From Actinoplanes philippinensis (GTDB lineage: Bacteria > Actinomycetota > Actinomycetes > Mycobacteriales > Micromonosporaceae): 64,000 nucleotides of DNA. Location: positions 124,001 through 188,000 of the forward strand of contig NZ_FONV01000012.1 in assembly GCF_900113015.1 (NCBI RefSeq), in the 5' to 3' direction. A program made the position numbers and the translations under genes. Positions within the stretch are counted from its first letter, which is position 1, and the number at the start of each line of letters is the position of its first letter. This document shows, piece after piece, positions 19,813 to 28,716 of the stretch. The notes under the pieces are model-generated. The model was not told the DNA's origin and ran no database searches. It worked only from the letters and a program-made list of their open reading frames with translations.

Positions 19813-20352
19813 TCACTTCTTCCACTTCTCGCGGTTCACGTATCCGTCGACCGGCTCTTCGAGCAGGCGGGGGTCGTCGAGGATGCGCAGCGGCTTCGGC
19901 ATGGCGGCGAAGGCCGGCCGGGGCGTGGGCCGGGCCGATGCGGTGGGCGAGGCGAGGAGGTCGGCGGGAGGCGGGGCGGAGACCGCGCCGATGCCGGCCG
20001 TCGGGGTGACGGTCGGAGCCGATGCCGGGACGGCGGGGAGCCCGGCGACGTTCGGGACACCGGGAAGGACGGGGAGTGCGGGGACGTCGGGAAGCTCGGC
20101 GAGCGCCGGGGCGCCCGGGTCTGTCGCGGAGCCGCGGCCGGCCGGAGCGTCAAGGGCGCCGTCGTCCGGCATGACCCGGGTGGGCGTCCCGCCGGGCGGC
20201 ATACCCGCGAGGGCGGGCCCCTGGCGAAGGGCCGCCACCGGCAGCGCGCCGGCATCGGGAAGTGACTCGGTGGCGGCGTCGGCCCAGGCGGGTGCAGGGC
20301 CGAGGAAGAGCACCCCGCTCACGATTGCTCCGGTGGACCACAACTTGCGCAC
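19813..20352 (-). CDS. Secreted Ala/Pro-rich protein of unknown function
   Basis: 179 residues if started at the GTG at 20352, which has GGGAGAACATCA immediately upstream and gives a clean signal peptide MRKLWSTGAIVSGVLFLGPA ending at AWA. Middle part is low-complexity Ala/Pro/Val-rich (LAELPDVPALPVLPGVP, then Thr-Ala-Gly). The only distinctive part is the charged C-terminus, LRILDDPRLLEEPVDGY and REKWKK. Longer forms starting at 20406 or 20526 have no signal peptide at their start. No family recognised. Confidence 0.6.
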   Translation of the reverse strand: MRKLWSTGAIVSGVLFLGPAPAWADAATESLPDAGALPVAALRQGPALAGMPPGGTPTRVMPDDGALDAPAGRGSATDPGAPALAELPDVPALPVLPGVPNVAGLPAVPASAPTVTPTAGIGAVSAPPPADLLASPTASARPTPRPAFAAMPKPLRILDDPRLLEEPVDGYVNREKWKK

Positions 20353-20464
20353 TGATGTTCTCCCGGTCGGGCGATGGGCTCGGGAAATGCCCATCAAGTC
20401 GGACATTGCGTGTCGGATGGGGCAACGAGTGGCCCCATGAGGGGGTTCCGGCTGACTACGATTC

Positions 20465-22231
20465 GTGAACGTGAGTGCCGTGCCGATCGAGCAGATCCAC
20501 AACCGTTTCGAGTCCGACGAGGACACCCGGCCTCACCTGGTGCTCTGTGGCGCCGATGCGCTGGTGTACACGCTGGCCGAGGAGCTGGCCAACTCCCGCC
20601 ACCGGATCCGCGTCACCGTCATCACCCCGCATCGGATCCGTGGTGACGTTCCCGATCTGGCCCAGCTCGCCGACCGTGACGTGGTGTGGCTCAAGGCCGA
20701 CCGGCTGGACGAGCGCACCTTCCGCGAGGCCGGTCTGACCGGATCGTCGGCGCTCGCCCTGGTCATGCCGGACGACATGGTCAACCTGCACGCCGCGCTC
20801 TGCGCCCGCGAGGTCGAGGAGAACCTGCGGGTGGTGGTGCGGATGTTCAACACCGGGCTCGGGCAGAGCGTGGTGCGGCTCTTCCCGGACTGTGCGGTGC
20901 TGTCCGATGCCGAGATGGCGGCGCCCGCGTTCGTGGCGGCGTCACTGGGTGAGGTCGCTCCGACTCATTTCCGGCGCGCCGGCCGTACGCTCTATGTCGC
21001 GCACCGGGGAGACGTACCGGAGAGATCCGTTGTTCTGACCCTGACCAGCGCGAACGGTGAGGGTGAGGTGAGCGTCCTGCCGGTCGAGCCGGAGCGTGCC
21101 GCGACGCGGCCGGCCGATCTGGTGCTGGCCGAGGCCGTCGGCCGTCCGGCCGGGGAGGATGTGACCCGCCGGCTGCTGAGCCGGGCCGGGCGCCGCCGGA
21201 GGCCGGGCCGGGCGATCGGCAACGCGTTGCGCGCCGCGCTCAGCCGCAAACTCGGCATCGCCGTGCTGATCACGCTCGGGACCACGCTGGTCGCCGGTCT
21301 GGTGCTGGCCAGGTTCGACGGGAACCCGCACGGGCTCTGGGAGTCGATCTACATGACCCTGCTGACCGCGGTCGGCGCCTCCGATGTGGAGATCGGCCGC
21401 GAGCCGGTGGCGCAGGCCGCCCAGCTGGTCCTGACGATCGCCGGGCTCGCGCTGATCCCGCTGATCACCGCGGCCGTGGTGGACGGCATGGTCAACGCGC
21501 GCCTGGCGCTGAGCCAGGGCCGGATCGCCGGCGAGATGAGCGACCACATCGTGCTGGTCGGTCTCGGCAACGTCGGCACCCAGGTGTTGCGGCAGCTCAC
21601 CGACCTGGGCGTGCGGGTGGTGGCGATCGACCGGGCGGCCGACGCCCGTGGGGTGAAGTCCGCCCAGCGCCGTGGCGTGCCGGTGATCGTGGGGGACGCT
21701 TCCGCCGAGGCCACCCTGCGGGCCGCCTCGATCGACACGTGCCGGGCGCTCGTCGTGCTCTCCACCGACGACACCGTCAACCTGCAGGCGGCGCTGCAGT
21801 CCCGGCTGGCCCGGCCGGACCTGCGGGTGGTGTTGCGGCTCTTCGACGACGACTTCGCGCAGCGCGTCGAGTCGGCCTTCCAGATCAACACCTCACGCAG
21901 CGTCTCGCGGATCTGTGCGCCGGTCTTCGCGGCCGCCCTGCTGGAACGCGACGTGCACGCCACCATCCCGGTCGACCGGCACTCGGTGCTGGTCGCCACG
22001 GTCACCGTCTCGGCGCTGTCCCCGCTGGACGGTGCGCCGCTCGACCACGCCGACCATCCGGGCGAGGCGCGGGTGCTCGGGTTGTCGTCGGCCGGGCAGC
22101 AGTGGGTGGACTGGGTGCCGGACCGGCGGCGGGTCCTCGCCGAGGGCGACCGGATCCTGGTGGTGGCCCGGCGCGGCGGGCTGCGTGCCCTGCTGGAGCT
22201 GGCCAGCCCGCCACTACAGCGTCCCGCTTAG
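20465..22231 (+). CDS. Ion-channel-type protein with two TrkA/RCK domains
   Basis: 588 residues. Two nucleotide-binding RCK domains (about 24-150, beginning HLVLCGADALVYTLAEEL, and about 360-490, VLVGLGNVGTQVLRQL with a GxGxxG site) flank a short membrane segment (about 262-345, KLGIAVLITLGTTLVAGLVLA, then a pore-like LLTAVGASDVEIG and a second helix). A C-terminal RCK-C-like part completes it. The architecture resembles prokaryotic potassium channels or Ca/NAD-gated regulators, but the selectivity-filter TVGYG is not seen (the equivalent region reads TAVGASD). GTG start at 20465 or 20471. Membrane localised; transport function is inferred. Confidence 0.75.
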   Translation: MNVSAVPIEQIHNRFESDEDTRPHLVLCGADALVYTLAEELANSRHRIRVTVITPHRIRGDVPDLAQLADRDVVWLKADRLDERTFREAGLTGSSALALVMPDDMVNLHAALCAREVEENLRVVVRMFNTGLGQSVVRLFPDCAVLSDAEMAAPAFVAASLGEVAPTHFRRAGRTLYVAHRGDVPERSVVLTLTSANGEGEVSVLPVEPERAATRPADLVLAEAVGRPAGEDVTRRLLSRAGRRRRPGRAIGNALRAALSRKLGIAVLITLGTTLVAGLVLARFDGNPHGLWESIYMTLLTAVGASDVEIGREPVAQAAQLVLTIAGLALIPLITAAVVDGMVNARLALSQGRIAGEMSDHIVLVGLGNVGTQVLRQLTDLGVRVVAIDRAADARGVKSAQRRGVPVIVGDASAEATLRAASIDTCRALVVLSTDDTVNLQAALQSRLARPDLRVVLRLFDDDFAQRVESAFQINTSRSVSRICAPVFAAALLERDVHATIPVDRHSVLVATVTVSALSPLDGAPLDHADHPGEARVLGLSSAGQQWVDWVPDRRRVLAEGDRILVVARRGGLRALLELASPPLQRPA

Positions 22232-23431
22232 CTCCTCGGCCTCCACGCCCAGCACGGCCTGCTCGTCCGGCTTGTTGACGAGCACGTCGGACAGGTAGCT
22301 CTGCACCGCCGGACCCATCCCGACGTCACGCCCGGCCTTCTCGGAGAGCAGCCACTTGTGCTGGATGATCTGCGAGAACACCTCCTGCGGCTCCAGCTTG
22401 CGGCGCAGGTGGGCCGGGACCGCACGGACCACCGGCTCGAAGACCTCGGTCAGCCAGCGGTGCGCGGCCTGCTGCTCGTCGGTGAGGTGGCTCTCCGCGC
22501 GATAGGCGTCGAGGTCGTTGAGCAGCTGGCGGGCCTGGTTCTCCTCGGCGTCCAGGCCGGTCAGCCGCATCAGCCGGCGGGTGTGGTAACCGGCGTCGAC
22601 GACCTTGGGACGCACCAGATAGCCGCCGTCCACCGTGGACATCGACACCTCGGCGATGTCGAAGCCCATCTCGTTGAGCCGCCGGATCCGCCGCTCGATG
22701 TGGTGCCGCGCGTCCTTCGCCACCTCCTGCTCGTAGGTGACCTCGTGCCACAGCCGCTCATACCGCGCCACGATGTCGTCGACCACCGACTCCGGGTCGA
22801 TCGACTCGTGCAGCAGCTCGGCGGCCTGCAGGTCCAGGCACTCGCCGAAGATGTTCAGCCGCAGGATCTCGATGTCCTCGCTACGCTGGCCCTCGGAGAG
22901 CTTCGGATACAGGTTGCCGGTCTCGGCGTCGACCAGATACGCCGCGAAGGCGCCCGCGTCGCGCCGGAACAACGTGTTCGACAGGGAGCAGTCACCCCAG
23001 GAGAAGCCGGTCAGATGCATCCGCACGATCAGCGCGGCGAGGGCGTCCAGGAGGCGGTTCATCGTGTCCGGGCGGAGCACGCGAGAGAACAGCGCACGAT
23101 ACGGCAGGGAGAACTGCAGATGCCGGGTGACCAGGACGGTCTCCAGCGGCTCACCGTCACGTGTCTGCCGGTCGGTGGCGATCGCGACCGCCTCCACGGC
23201 CGGGAAGTCGATCCGTTCCAGTGCGCGGAGCAGGTCGTACTCCTTCTCGGCGATCCGCTCGCGGGTCTCCTTCATGGCGTAGACGACGCCGTTGAGCTTC
23301 ACGAACCGGACGATATGCCGGGAGATGCCCTGAGGCAGCGCGACCAGGTGATCCGCGGGCCACTCCTCCAACGGGATGTGCCACGGCAGATCCAGGAGGG
23401 CGGGGTCGACGACGGCTGAGGTGATGCGCAC
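22214..23431 (-). CDS. DUF4032 family protein, kinase-like fold
   Basis: 405 residues. The N-terminal 200 residues have the features of a lipopolysaccharide-kinase-like fold: VYAMKETRERIAEKEYDLLRAL as the Lys/Glu region, then LIVRMHLTGFSWGDCSLSNTLF in place of the catalytic HxD-like loop, and LVDAETG as the metal site. This is followed by a DUF4032 C-terminal region (about 240-405). GTG start. It is a conserved actinobacterial family whose substrate is not established. Its 3' end overlaps that of the channel gene by 18 bases. Confidence 0.8.
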   Translation of the reverse strand: MRITSAVVDPALLDLPWHIPLEEWPADHLVALPQGISRHIVRFVKLNGVVYAMKETRERIAEKEYDLLRALERIDFPAVEAVAIATDRQTRDGEPLETVLVTRHLQFSLPYRALFSRVLRPDTMNRLLDALAALIVRMHLTGFSWGDCSLSNTLFRRDAGAFAAYLVDAETGNLYPKLSEGQRSEDIEILRLNIFGECLDLQAAELLHESIDPESVVDDIVARYERLWHEVTYEQEVAKDARHHIERRIRRLNEMGFDIAEVSMSTVDGGYLVRPKVVDAGYHTRRLMRLTGLDAEENQARQLLNDLDAYRAESHLTDEQQAAHRWLTEVFEPVVRAVPAHLRRKLEPQEVFSQIIQHKWLLSEKAGRDVGMGPAVQSYLSDVLVNKPDEQAVLGVEAEELSGTL

Positions 23432-23521
23432 GGACCAAGTGTGCCGGTTCGTGCGGCGCGTCGTGCCCGCACGTGGCTCGTTACACAGGTGCGAAACGGC
23501 CCACTACGCATCGGGAGTGGC

Positions 23522-24922
23522 ATGCGACGCAAGACAGGCATCGTCATCGGAACGTGCGCCGCCCTGGCACTGGCCGGAACGGGCGGCGCGGTGGTCGCGG
23601 CGCAGGACGGCGAGGACCCGGCCGGATGGCACGAGGCGCCGGCGATCGCGCCGGCCCCGGTGACGGAGCACGGTCTCGTGCCGGGCGCCACCGTCCCCCG
23701 GGCGCCGCGGACCACAGCCGCCACACCGTCACCGCCGGTCACCGCGGACACGCCGGAACGGCCGTCCTCGCCGTCCGCGGCCCCGCCGACCCCGAGGCAC
23801 GTGCAGGACCGGCGCTGGGAGTCGACCGAGGCGCCCGCCTCCGGCCGTGAACGGGTCGGCACGCTGCACCGGGTGGACGAGGAGGTCGGCTATCCGGCCG
23901 GGCCGGTGCGGCAGGAGCTGTCCTACCCCGGCGCCTCCTACGTGAAGGTGCACTTCGAGCGGATCGCCGTGCCCGCCGGCGACTACGTGACGGTGTCCAA
24001 CCCGGCCGGCACCGAGTCGTACCGCTACGAGGCCGACGCCGACGGCCGCTGGGCCATGTCGATCACCGGGGACACCGCCGTCGTCGAGGTGCACCGGCGT
24101 ACCGAGTCGCTCAACAGCGTCCTCGCCGGCGTCGGCGTCGACATCGACCGGGTGGCCCGCGGGGACGCGCGGGAGACCGGCGGCTCCGGCGGCGGCGCTC
24201 CGCGGCCGGCCCGGCCAGGCGCTCCCGGACCTGCTGGACCGGGCCGGGAGGAGTCGGTCTGTGGCACCGACACCTCGACCGACGCGGTCTGCTACGAGTC
24301 GAACGACCCGGTCGCCTACACCAAGTCGAAGGCGATCGCCCGGCTGCTGATCAACGGGACCGAGCTGTGCACCGGCTGGCGGGTCGGCGCCAAGAACCGC
24401 ATGATCACCAACAACCACTGCCTGACGAACTCGGCCGAGGCGTACGACACCGAGGTGTGGTTCAACTATCAGTGCGCCAAGTGTGGTGGTTACGACGTGT
24501 TCAAGCCGACGAAGGTCTGGGGCGACAAGGTGCTCGCCACCGACAAGACCTACGACTACACGCTGTTCACCGTGGACGGTTTCGCGTCGATCGAGAAGTT
24601 TGGCTTCCTCACCCTGGACCCCGCGCGGCCCAAACGGGGACAGGAGCTCTACGTGCCCCAGCACCCGGCCGGGGAGCCGGCCCGGATCGCCGGGAGCAAG
24701 GGGGAGGCGGCCGGCAACTGCGCCGTCGACAATCCCGACTACACGGGGTACACCGCCCACTCCGACGTCTCCTACTTCTGCGACACCGCGGGCGGCTCGT
24801 CCGGCTCGCCGGTGATCTCCCGCGCCACCAACCGGGTGGTCGCCCTGCACCATTTCGGCGGATGCCCCAACTCCGGGGTACGCGGGGATCTGCTGGCCGG
24901 GCGGTTGCGGGCGTACCTCTAG
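23522..24922 (+). CDS. Secreted trypsin-like serine protease
   Basis: 466 residues from the ATG at 23522, preceded by CGGGAGTGGC. A signal peptide (MRRKTGIVIGTCAALALAGT) is followed by a Pro/Thr linker, a probable PPC/jelly-roll-like domain (about 110-220), and a trypsin-like domain (about 245-466). Catalytic residues: His in TNNHCLTN, Asp in KTYDYTLFTV, Ser in FCDTAGGSSGSPVIS. Six Cys in the catalytic domain suggest disulfides. Exported; likely acts on extracellular proteins. It is 9 bases before the PAP2 gene, so the two may be cotranscribed. Confidence 0.88.
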   Translation: MRRKTGIVIGTCAALALAGTGGAVVAAQDGEDPAGWHEAPAIAPAPVTEHGLVPGATVPRAPRTTAATPSPPVTADTPERPSSPSAAPPTPRHVQDRRWESTEAPASGRERVGTLHRVDEEVGYPAGPVRQELSYPGASYVKVHFERIAVPAGDYVTVSNPAGTESYRYEADADGRWAMSITGDTAVVEVHRRTESLNSVLAGVGVDIDRVARGDARETGGSGGGAPRPARPGAPGPAGPGREESVCGTDTSTDAVCYESNDPVAYTKSKAIARLLINGTELCTGWRVGAKNRMITNNHCLTNSAEAYDTEVWFNYQCAKCGGYDVFKPTKVWGDKVLATDKTYDYTLFTVDGFASIEKFGFLTLDPARPKRGQELYVPQHPAGEPARIAGSKGEAAGNCAVDNPDYTGYTAHSDVSYFCDTAGGSSGSPVISRATNRVVALHHFGGCPNSGVRGDLLAGRLRAYL

Positions 24923-24931
24923 TTTTGAGGG

Positions 24932-25645
24932 GTGACCGAGAAGATCACCCGGAGCTGGTGGCCCGACCTGCTGGCCGTCGTCGCGTTCGTGGCGCTGACC
25001 GTCGCCCTCGCCCGCGGCCACCTGCTGGACCTCGATCAGCGGGTGGCCGGTTGGTCGCTCAGCCATCAGCCGCCGGTGCCCTACTGGACCGCGCGGGTCT
25101 TCAACTACCTGGGCCAGGGCGGCTCGGTGCTGATGCCGATCACGTTGATCATGACCGGCCTGCTGTACTGGCGGACGCGCTCGATCCGTGTGGTGCTGCC
25201 GTTCGTGGCGACGTTCGTGTTCACGTACTTCACGATCGGCCCGGCGAAGATCTTCTTCGACCGCGCGGCACCGAAGTTCGATGGCCCGGACCCGGCGATC
25301 CTGTTCAACCCGGCCGCGTCCGGCGAGTATGCGATGAGCTACCCCTCCGGGCACGTCGCCAATGCGATCGTCTGGTTCGGGCTTGTCGCGCTGCTCCTGA
25401 GACGGGAACTCTCGCACCGCCAGTGGCTGCTGCTACGGGTCGCACCCGTGGTGATCGTCTTCGTCACCACGATCTACACCGGTTTCCACTGGCTCACCGA
25501 CTCGATCGCGGCGCTGTTCCTCGGTCTGGTCCTGACCCGGCTGCTGGCGCGGATCCCGTACGACCGGATCCCGCTCGGGCCGCTAGAGCGCTTCTCCGCC
25601 CCGCAGCACGGACGTCGGGGTGAGGTCGGGCGACAGCACGACTAG
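24932..25645 (+). CDS. PAP2-type phosphatase, membrane
   Basis: 237 residues with about six membrane helices. PAP2 motifs: KIFFDRAAPKF (first), AMSYPSGHVAN (second), YTGFHWLTDSIAALFLG (third). Catalytic His in GHVAN and FHWLTD. It would dephosphorylate a lipid phosphate, such as undecaprenyl diphosphate or phosphatidic acid, at the membrane's outer side. GTG start 9 bases after the protease stop. Its last 21 codons overlap the 3' end of nagA. Confidence 0.85.
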   Translation: MTEKITRSWWPDLLAVVAFVALTVALARGHLLDLDQRVAGWSLSHQPPVPYWTARVFNYLGQGGSVLMPITLIMTGLLYWRTRSIRVVLPFVATFVFTYFTIGPAKIFFDRAAPKFDGPDPAILFNPAASGEYAMSYPSGHVANAIVWFGLVALLLRRELSHRQWLLLRVAPVVIVFVTTIYTGFHWLTDSIAALFLGLVLTRLLARIPYDRIPLGPLERFSAPQHGRRGEVGRQHD

Positions 25646-26677
25646 GTCCGCGCGCAGGCCCGCGACCAGCGCGCCCAGCCGGTCACCGAGACCGAGCAGC
25701 CGGGCCGGCGTGGTCGAGGCCATCGCCACCGCGTCGACCAGCGGCAGCCCCGCGGCCACCGCGTTGCGCAGCGCCACGTCCATGGTCAGCGTGCTGCCGG
25801 CGATCGAGCCGTTGTGGGCGAGCCGGGCCACCCGGTCGGCGACCACGACCTCCTGACCGCCCAGCTCGTACCGCCCGTCGGGCATGCCGGTGGCGTCCAT
25901 CGCGTCGGTGACCAGCACCGACCGGCCGGGGCCCGCGCTGCGGGCGGCGAACGCCAGCATGCCCGGGTGCAGGTGGATGTTGTCGGCGATCAGCTCGCAG
26001 ACGATGGCCGAGGAGAGCAGTCCGACGACCGGGCCGGGTTCGCGGTGGTGCGGCGGACGCATGCCGTTGAACAGGTGCGTGGCCACTGTCGCGCCGGCGG
26101 CCACCCCGGCGTGGGTCTGGTCGTACGTGGCGTCGGTGTGCCCGATCGCGGCGAGGACTCCGTGCCCGGCCAGGTACGCGATGGCGTCGAGGGCGTCCGG
26201 CAGCTCCGGGGCGACGGTCATCATCCGTACCGCGCCCTCGCCGATCTTGATCAGGTCTTTGATCTCGCTCATCGACGGGTCACGCAGGTAGGCCGGGTTC
26301 TGCGCCCCGCACCGCACCTCGGACAGGTAGGGGCCCTCGAAGTGGATCCCGGCCAGCACACCCTCGGCGACCAGCGGCTGGTAGGCGAGCACCGCCGACC
26401 GCATCAGCTCGAACGGCGAGCTGACCAGGCTGGCCAGCATCGTCGTCGTCCCGTGCCGCAGGTGGAAGGCCGCGGCCGCGCGGGCGGCCTCGGCGGAGCC
26501 GGTGGTGAACGTGTGGCCGCCGCCGCCGTGGCAGTGCAGGTCGACGAACCCGGGCACGATCACGTCGTCACCGGCGGCGTCGTCCGGCACGATCGCCGCG
26601 ATCAGCTCGCCGTCGAGGTCGAGGTGGCCGCGGACGACCGCGTCCGGGGTGACGATCCGGCCGGAGATTCGGGTCAC
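25583..26677 (-). CDS. nagA: N-acetylglucosamine-6-phosphate deacetylase
   Basis: 364 residues of the amidohydrolase superfamily. Metal and substrate motifs: the DLHCHGGGGHTF block, GIHFEGPYLS (Glu metal ligand), IGHTDATY, ATHLFNGMRPPHHREPG and LVTDAMDATGMPDG. It deacetylates GlcNAc-6-P to glucosamine-6-P and acetate in amino-sugar catabolism. Its GTG start overlaps the stop of the ROK kinase gene (GTGA). Together with the kinase and isomerase it forms a three-gene GlcNAc utilisation operon. Confidence 0.93.
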   Translation of the reverse strand: MTRISGRIVTPDAVVRGHLDLDGELIAAIVPDDAAGDDVIVPGFVDLHCHGGGGHTFTTGSAEAARAAAAFHLRHGTTTMLASLVSSPFELMRSAVLAYQPLVAEGVLAGIHFEGPYLSEVRCGAQNPAYLRDPSMSEIKDLIKIGEGAVRMMTVAPELPDALDAIAYLAGHGVLAAIGHTDATYDQTHAGVAAGATVATHLFNGMRPPHHREPGPVVGLLSSAIVCELIADNIHLHPGMLAFAARSAGPGRSVLVTDAMDATGMPDGRYELGGQEVVVADRVARLAHNGSIAGSTLTMDVALRNAVAAGLPLVDAVAMASTTPARLLGLGDRLGALVAGLRADLVVLSPDLTPTSVLRGGEAL

Positions 26678-27606
26678 GATGCACCTTCCACGCTGTCCAG
26701 GGCGAGCAGGGCCGAGCCGAGGCAGCCGGCGGCGTCGCCCAGTTCGGCCCGGACGATCTCGGGGGAGCGGTGGAACGTAACCCGCCCGGCGACCGCGGCG
26801 CGGACCGGGAGCAGCAGGTCGTCGCCGGCCTCGGCCAGCCCGCCGCCGAGCACGACCACGCCGACGTCGTAGAGCGCCTGCGCGGTCAGCAGCCCGTCGG
26901 CCAGCGCCTCCACGGCGTCCTGCCAGACCCGGCGGGCCAGGTCCTCACCCCGCGCGGCCCGGGTGGCCACGTCGAACGCCGTCGCGCCGGACTCGCCGGA
27001 CAGCTCCGCGTACTTGCGGCCGACCGATTTGGCCGACGCCTCCGCCTCCAGGCAGCCGAGCAGCCCGCACCCGCACGGCGCGCCACCCGGCCGGACCACC
27101 ACATGTCCCAGCTCACCGGCGGCGCCGTGCGCTCCCGGGTAACCGCGCCCGTCGATCACCAGGCCCCCGGCGATGCCGGTGCCGATCGCCACGAACAGCA
27201 CGTGCCGCCGCCCGCGCCCGGCCCCGAGTCGAGCCTCGGCGAGAGCCCCCACACGCACGTCGTGGCCGAGGGCGGCGGGCAGGCCCAGGCGTTGCTCGGC
27301 AAGATCCTTCAGCGGTACGTCCCGGAAGCCCACGTTCGCCGACCAGACCGCGACACCGTGGAGTTCGTCGACGACACCGGGCACCGCGATGCCGGCCGCG
27401 ATCGGGTCAAGCCCGTCGGTGCGGGCCCGGGCCGCCAGCGACCCGGCCACGCCCAGGATCGTCTCGGTGACCGCCTCCGGGCCGCGCTCGGCCCGGGTCG
27501 GGTGTCGTTCCTCGTGGTGGACGGTGCCGTCCGGGCGCACCAGGGCGCATTTCATGCCGGTGCCGCCCACATCGAGGGCGACGACGACCGGGTCGCTGAG
27601 GCTCAC
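26674..27606 (-). CDS. ROK-family sugar kinase (likely GlcNAc kinase)
   Basis: 310 residues from the GTG at 27606. N-terminal ATP-binding DVGGTGMKCALV, middle GTGIAGGLVIDGRGYPGAHGAAGELGHVVV, and the zinc-type ROK signature CGCGLLGCLEAEAS. It likely phosphorylates GlcNAc or a related amino sugar at C6, feeding nagA. It overlaps the isomerase stop by GTGA at its 5' end and nagA by GTGA at its 3' end, so stoichiometric cotranslation is expected. The specific sugar is inferred from the neighbours. Confidence 0.88.
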   Translation of the reverse strand: MSLSDPVVVALDVGGTGMKCALVRPDGTVHHEERHPTRAERGPEAVTETILGVAGSLAARARTDGLDPIAAGIAVPGVVDELHGVAVWSANVGFRDVPLKDLAEQRLGLPAALGHDVRVGALAEARLGAGRGRRHVLFVAIGTGIAGGLVIDGRGYPGAHGAAGELGHVVVRPGGAPCGCGLLGCLEAEASAKSVGRKYAELSGESGATAFDVATRAARGEDLARRVWQDAVEALADGLLTAQALYDVGVVVLGGGLAEAGDDLLLPVRAAVAGRVTFHRSPEIVRAELGDAAGCLGSALLALDSVEGAS

Positions 27607-28526
27607 GTAAGGACGACGGAACGGGCGAGGTTGCGTGGGTGGTCCGGGTCGAGGCCCTGGGTGGTGGCCAGGGCGAGAGCGACCCGCTGGGCCAGGATCA
27701 GGTCGGCCATCGGGTCGAGGGGGGCGCGTTTGCCCGCCCAGCGGCCGATCGCGCCGTACCCACCGTGGTGGCGGCTGTGAACGAACGCGGCGCCGGTCGC
27801 CTCGACCTCCTCGGCCAGCCCCGCCGGGACGTCGCCGAAGGCCCACACCACGCGGCGCGGCCCGGCGATCGCGATCGGGCCGTGCCGGTAGTCCATGGCC
27901 GGGTACGACTCGGTCCAGAACCCGGCCGTCTCCCGGCACTTGAGCGCCGCCTCCTCGGCGAGACCGACGGTCCAGCCCCGGCCGATGAAGGTGATCTGGT
28001 CGACGAGCGACGGGTGCACCGGCAGCGGCAGGCGGATGGCCACCTCGGCGTCCGCGGCGGCGGCCTCGATGTCGTGGCCCAGGTGGGCGCGGAGGGTGGC
28101 CAGCACGCTGGTGGCGAAACGGGTCTGCACGACTGATTTCTCGTCGGCGAAGTCCAGCACCACCGAGTGACCGGCGATGTCGGCGGCTGGCTGGCTGCCG
28201 TCGGCGGTGAGGACGGTGACCGGGGTGTGCTCACCGACCGTGCGCATCACGTCGAGGGTCTCGGTGGTGGTGCCGGACCTGGTGATCGCGACGAGCCGGT
28301 CGTAGCGCCGCGCGTACGGGAAGTCGGAGGCCTGGAAGGCGTCGGTCTCCCCGTGTTCGAGCTGCTCACGCAGCACCGCGTAGGACTTGGCCATGAACCA
28401 GGAGGTGCCGCAGCCGACGACGGCGACGCGCTCCCCACGGGTCGGCAGTCCGGGTGATTCGGCTAGTTTCGCCGCCTGCCGCCAGCACTCGGCTTGTGTG
28501 GCGATCTCCGCTTTGACATGGCTCAT
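27603..28526 (-). CDS. SIS-domain sugar isomerase/deaminase (GlmS C-terminal-like)
   Basis: 307 residues with two SIS domains. First: VAVVGCGTSWFMAKSYAVL with ITRSGTTTETLDVMR; second about 175-300 with GRGWTVGLAEEAALKC, ESYPAMDYRHGPIA. The C-terminus DPDHPRNLARSVVLT is typical of GlmS-like isomerases. It lacks the glutaminase domain of GlmS, as do AgaS and NagB-II type proteins. Context, with ROK kinase and nagA, suggests glucosamine-6-phosphate deamination (a NagB replacement). First gene of the operon; ATG with GAGGAAC upstream. Confidence 0.85.
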   Translation of the reverse strand: MSHVKAEIATQAECWRQAAKLAESPGLPTRGERVAVVGCGTSWFMAKSYAVLREQLEHGETDAFQASDFPYARRYDRLVAITRSGTTTETLDVMRTVGEHTPVTVLTADGSQPAADIAGHSVVLDFADEKSVVQTRFATSVLATLRAHLGHDIEAAAADAEVAIRLPLPVHPSLVDQITFIGRGWTVGLAEEAALKCRETAGFWTESYPAMDYRHGPIAIAGPRRVVWAFGDVPAGLAEEVEATGAAFVHSRHHGGYGAIGRWAGKRAPLDPMADLILAQRVALALATTQGLDPDHPRNLARSVVLT

Positions 28527-28570
28527 GGCTGTTCCTCACCGGTAGATGCTGCGCATTCGCGCTCGGTTCC

Positions 28571-28594
28571 CGGGTCTTTCGCGCGTTATTGTGC
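28571..28594. promoter_or_regulatory. Candidate operator repeat 1 (CTTTCGCGC type)
   Basis: CGGGTCTTTCGCGCGTTATTGTGC-type block, landmark bases CTTTCGCGC then TTATTGTGC. It matches the block at 28656-28679 at 20 of 24 positions. It sits between the divergent SIS gene and DeoR gene, a typical place for an autoregulated DeoR-family operator. Confidence 0.7.
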
Positions 28595-28655
28595 TCAGAG
28601 TGCTGCCGCGGGGGCAAGTTCCAAAGGTCCTTCGCGCATCAGATGGCTTTGCTTC

Positions 28656-28679
28656 CGGGCCTTTCGCGCACTAATGTGC
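28656..28679. promoter_or_regulatory. Candidate operator repeat 2 (CTTTCGCGC type)
   Basis: Second copy of the 24-base element, 85 bases from the first start to start, about eight helical turns. A weaker third trace, TCCTTCGCGCATCAGATG, lies at 28628-28645. Direct repeats with CTTTCG cores are a common form of operator for AgaR/GlcR-type DeoR regulators. Confidence 0.7.
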
Positions 28680-28716
28680 ACACACTTATCATGGAACGTG
28701 CATCGGAGAGTGGTGG

